A DNA stretch of 19,850 nt from Stramenopiles sp. TOSAG23-6 (lineage: Eukaryota; Sar), in the NCBI GenBank assembly GCA_900128565.1, contig LT636044.1, positions 1-19,850 on the forward strand, written 5' to 3'. The notes beneath the pieces are model-generated. The model made no database searches. It had not been told where the DNA came from and saw only the letters and a list, made by a program, of their open reading frames with translations. Numbering within the stretch: position 1 is the stretch's first letter; every line of letters begins with the position of its first letter. Below, piece by piece: positions 17,185 through 19,850 of this stretch. Position numbers and translations under genes: made by a program.

Positions 17185-17586
17185 TTGTTAAATAAACAGG
17201 ATCTCTACGATGTAATCACAAATAATTGTATGCTTTTTTCGAACCCGTATTAAATTTTTATTGTCGGAAGTTTGGACGATAGTACTAGTCGTGCACAAGT
17301 CGAAGTTGCAAGTTGCAAGGAATTCCCTTGACATCGATCGAAGTCACAAAAATTAATGTAACCGGGTAACCAAGATTCAAAAAAGAACATTTTTTTCCAA
17401 CATGTATTAAAATATTTTACTATTTTCACTATTTTCCACAGTGAGAATGTTTTTTCCCCCTTATATCATTGTTTTTGCGCTTTATCTATTTAGGGTTTGG
17501 GATATAAAAAAAATAAAAAATTATAAAGCACAGTGAAAAAATCAAAATCATTCCAGAATACATTTTTTATATAAGCACAAAAAAAT
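17185..17586. promoter_or_regulatory. Intergenic region between two minus-strand genes
   Basis: Upstream of the ceramide synthase-like gene and downstream of the secreted gene. It contains the near-palindrome GTAACCGGGTAACC at about 17358-17371, similar to motifs in 12786-12846. No gene is seen. Confidence 0.4.
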
Positions 17587-18942
17587 TTATCCATGATTGA
17601 ACTTGAACTCTCCATCTCCCCTCTGAACAGGTTCATGCCTAATTTCACCAGGTGTAATGTTTTCTAGAAGTGCTTTGCTACTTCTAAGATGCCGATTTTC
17701 TTTTCCTAACTTTTCTGTTGTTTCACGCTGTATTTCTTCATATGCACTTATCAAGATTTTGCTCTTCACTATGGCGTGTTTTGTTGCTTCCACCAATTGT
17801 TGCTTTTGCATGTTTTCTTTTTTTATTGCTTGTAGTGCTTCTTCTTCTTTTGCACGTATGGGATCATGCGGGATTGGATGAGTGGTATCGTTGCAATTTT
17901 TGTTCGAATTTTTGTTCTCCATGTGAACCCGGTCCTTTGCAGCTTCTTTACACACCTCAATATTTAAAAACTTACTTCCTGTGTAATTTTGGTCTAAACA
18001 TTTTAGTTCCTTATCAGTAGGCCTAGTAGTTGGGTCATGGGTTTGTGCGGCATAGCTTTGTGCCACGTGAATATCTCCCATATATTGTCCAATCATTTCT
18101 TTACTCACATTTGTGCCGCTTTTTACCCTGCGATGAATTCCGCAAGCTTTTTGGAAAAGATCACTATGAACTATTTCGTTTTTATCAGGACTGTGATGTC
18201 TATCATAAGAAGGGTGATGGATATGTCTAAGACTGGTAGAACTAGATGGATGTGTCGTGTGATGTTCCGGATAATGAGACGGGTGAGTTTGTCCTTGTCC
18301 TTGATGATAAGAAGCATGAGGGGTATGTGTCGTTGGATGAGGAGTTATTTGTTCAGGTGCGGGGTTTCCCGCGGAATGTTGTGGAGTTTGGTTATGATAA
18401 TCAAAAGGAGACTGACCCTGGGGTGACTCATGATGCAACGTTTCTTGTTCATACACAGGATTTACCCGATGATCTTGATCTTGTTGATGATATCCTTCAG
18501 TATCCGGATGACCTCCATTATTCGCATATTGTTGATGCTGACCTACAGTATCCGGATGCTGACCTTCAGTATCCGGATCTTTTAAAATTTCACCATGATG
18601 ATGTCCTTCAGTATCCGGATGACCTCCATCATCCGAATCTTCTGAAATTTCACTATTTTTTTCAGTCGTACCTTCCTCGTTTTCCTGATCCATATCTTTA
18701 TCAGCCACAGCACCAGCACCATCTCCACCCTCTTCTTTCTTAACCTCCTCATTCTTGTTTTCCCCCAAAAAGCGCCCAAGAAATTTTTTTGCAACTGTTT
18801 TTGCCGGGTTATGTTGTTCTTTTTGTTCTGGGGGTTTAGGCGTTAGAATACGAGTTTCAGTTTGAATAAGAGCCTTACTTTGAATTACCGTAGCAAAAAG
18901 TATCACCGTATTGAACAGTTTGTTAAGCATTTTTCTTTTCAC
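17587..18942 (-). CDS. Secreted His/Gln-rich acidic protein, intronless, 451 aa
   Basis: A single open frame from ATG at 18942 to TAA. Residues ~1-25 look like a signal peptide (MLNKLFNTVILFATVIQSKA). Then come a basic stretch, an acidic segment, and a His/Gln/Pro-rich middle with repeats of HPDTEG. The C-terminal third has a few Cys (possible disulfides) and a charged helical coiled-coil region (EEEALQAIKKENMQKQQ). I recognise no family. Like the gene at 12966 it has no introner and a less extreme base composition. Secretion is inferred from the signal peptide; a role in cell covering, metal binding (His) or host interaction cannot be told apart. Confidence 0.72.
   Translation of the reverse strand: MKRKMLNKLFNTVILFATVIQSKALIQTETRILTPKPPEQKEQHNPAKTVAKKFLGRFLGENKNEEVKKEEGGDGAGAVADKDMDQENEEGTTEKNSEISEDSDDGGHPDTEGHHHGEILKDPDTEGQHPDTVGQHQQYANNGGHPDTEGYHQQDQDHRVNPVYEQETLHHESPQGQSPFDYHNQTPQHSAGNPAPEQITPHPTTHTPHASYHQGQGQTHPSHYPEHHTTHPSSSTSLRHIHHPSYDRHHSPDKNEIVHSDLFQKACGIHRRVKSGTNVSKEMIGQYMGDIHVAQSYAAQTHDPTTRPTDKELKCLDQNYTGSKFLNIEVCKEAAKDRVHMENKNSNKNCNDTTHPIPHDPIRAKEEEALQAIKKENMQKQQLVEATKHAIVKSKILISAYEEIQRETTEKLGKENRHLRSSKALLENITPGEIRHEPVQRGDGEFKFNHG
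18496..18640 (-). repeat. Degenerate tandem repeats encoding HPDTEG units
   Basis: CAGTATCCGGATG-type units occur at 18498, 18546, 18567 and 18609 (plus strand), spaced irregularly; they encode the DPDTEG/HPDTEG repeats of the secreted protein. Confidence 0.85.
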
Positions 18943-19272
18943 GAGAGTTACTATTGTGGGAGTTAAAGATAGTCTATTCTTTACAAAAATGTATTTCCAA
19001 ATATAAAAATTAGATTATGCAAATATTGACATCAATAGATGAATATTAATTAAGTATGTTGATCTCTCAGATCAGATACAAAAATTTCGAAATCGTATCC
19101 TAATTTCGAAATTCCATTTCTGCATCTAAATTTTTTTAACGGATGAATTAAATTTGAAATTAAAATATTTTTTTTTTCGGGAAAAAAAAAAATCTTCAAC
19201 TTGGAAAACGATACTTATCAACAAAATTTAACGATAAAATCCGAATAAATCTCAAAGAAGAGTTCAAATTCA
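18943..19272. promoter_or_regulatory. Divergent intergenic region with small palindromes
   Basis: Between the secreted gene (minus) and the thioesterase (plus). It contains TGATCTCTCAGATCA (19060-19074), an inverted repeat with a 3-nt centre, and two ATTTCGAAAT palindromes (19084-19093 and 19103-19112). No gene is seen; any regulatory role is guesswork. Confidence 0.4.
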
Positions 19273-19850
19273 ATGACTTTACGTCAATTTCTTTCAGAGC
19301 TTAAACTCGAACGCATTGATAAGCTCATTTTTCGGGGTCAAAGTATTAATCCAGGTTGGGGCCGGTTATTTGGGGGCCATGTACTTGGACAAGCATTATC
19401 TGCTGCACAACAAACAGTAAAGTTAAGTCGACCAGTTCATAGCTGTCACTCATATTTTATTAGACCTGGTTGTGTCAAAACTCCTGTATTATACGATATA
19501 GAGGAAATTCGAGATGGTCGTAGTATGAGTACAAGGCGAGTAACAGCTATTCAGAATGGCAAACCAATTTTATACATGACTGCTAGTTTTGAAGTGAAAC
19601 CAGATTCTGATCAACCAACACTTGAGTTTCAATATGCGAAATTTCCATCTGATATTGCCCCACCTGAATCTCTTCTGCCTTTTGAAAAACAAGCAGAGCC
19701 TTATCGCCAATTTATACCAAAACAACTGTCGAAGCGTTTTTTTTCAAAGCACGGTATGTATGTTTTAATTTTTTTTCAATTTTTTTTTTTAAATATTTTC
19801 ATACGAAATTTTGTACCTAACAATTTTTTTTAGATTTTTTTGAAATATTT
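19273..19850 (+). CDS. Acyl-CoA thioesterase II (TesB/ACOT8 family), first exon only
   Basis: ATG at 19273. The exon runs to about 19757 and the gene continues past the window. The sequence shows the N-terminal hotdog domain: LFGGHVLGQALSAAQQTV, then VHSCHSYFIRPG, then LYDIEEIRDGRSMSTRRVTA and ILYMTASFEV, all hallmarks of TesB/ACOT8. The family hydrolyses acyl-CoA to free fatty acid and CoA, in eukaryotes often in peroxisomes. The catalytic Asp/Thr(Ser)/Gln lie in the second hotdog, which is not in view. The exon has about 162 codons; full proteins are usually about 290-320 aa. An introner follows directly. Confidence 0.9.
19758..19850 (+). mobile_element. Introner in thioesterase gene, 3' end outside window
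   Basis: Starts GTATGTTTTAATTTTTTTTC, has CATACGAAATTTTGTACC then TAAC, and reaches TTTGAAATATTT at the window edge, the sequence that in other copies lies about 15 nt before the ATACAT end. A second possible GT is at 19754. Confidence 0.8.

Noticed and set aside
17718-18743. Open frames on the plus strand opposite the secreted gene
   Set aside because: They overlap the long minus-strand frame with signal peptide and repeat structure and are its shadows.
1-19850. tRNA, rRNA or other structured RNA genes
   Set aside because: No tRNA A/B box pair or rRNA-like conserved stretch was recognised on either strand by eye; a covariance search was not possible here.

Overview
This window is AT-rich nuclear DNA from a microbial eukaryote. 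Long runs of A and T, many short introns, standard stop codons and eukaryotic families (Ser/Thr kinase, IQ-motif protein, MIT-like domain protein, LAG1/TLC protein, ankyrin repeats, acyl-CoA thioesterase) all point that way. The ankyrin type (GHLxVLKWLRxQNPPCPWD) is, from memory, common in algal and protist genomes. I cannot name the lineage. A run of A at base 1 and one N at 691 look like contig-end or assembly features.

Layout: (1) a kinase gene on the minus strand, running off the left edge; (2) a 12-exon plus-strand gene (1511-8943) for a protein of about 2,041 aa with Tudor/SH3-like, PDZ-like and about ten IQ motifs; (3) a two-exon plus-strand gene of unknown function (9461-10287); (4) a three-exon minus-strand gene with an MIT-like N-terminus and coiled coil (10588-12546); (5) an intronless secreted protein with DUF4116-like repeats (12966-14273); (6) an ankyrin-repeat gene on the minus strand (14468-16499), immediately 3' of, and out of frame with, a truncated ceramide synthase-like gene (start 17184); (7) an intronless secreted His/Gln-rich protein on the minus strand (17587-18942); (8) the first exon of a TesB/ACOT8-type acyl-CoA thioesterase (19273 to right edge).

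The main discovery is the introns. Almost all belong to one repeated family of about 92-135 bp, always in the sense orientation of the host gene and essentially absent between genes. They carry a normal 5' splice site (GTATGT, GTACGT or GTTTGT), a near-palindromic core and a branch-point-like TACCTAAC. Most, however, end in ...ATACAT or ...TAT instead of AG. I joined the exons by hand: GT...AT boundaries keep the reading frame across the 2,041-aa gene and restore the ankyrin-repeat register at successive junctions, including one where a textbook TTTTTCAG is bypassed. The ends are inverted repeats (GTATGTTTT / AAAATAC) flanked by AT duplications. The simplest reading is a recently active introner family (intron-generating, MITE-like DNA element) spliced at a non-canonical 3' site. 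Stacked and nested copies, two sequence subfamilies, a few AG-ending relatives, and a possible introner-mediated gene chimera (ceramide synthase/ankyrin) are also visible.
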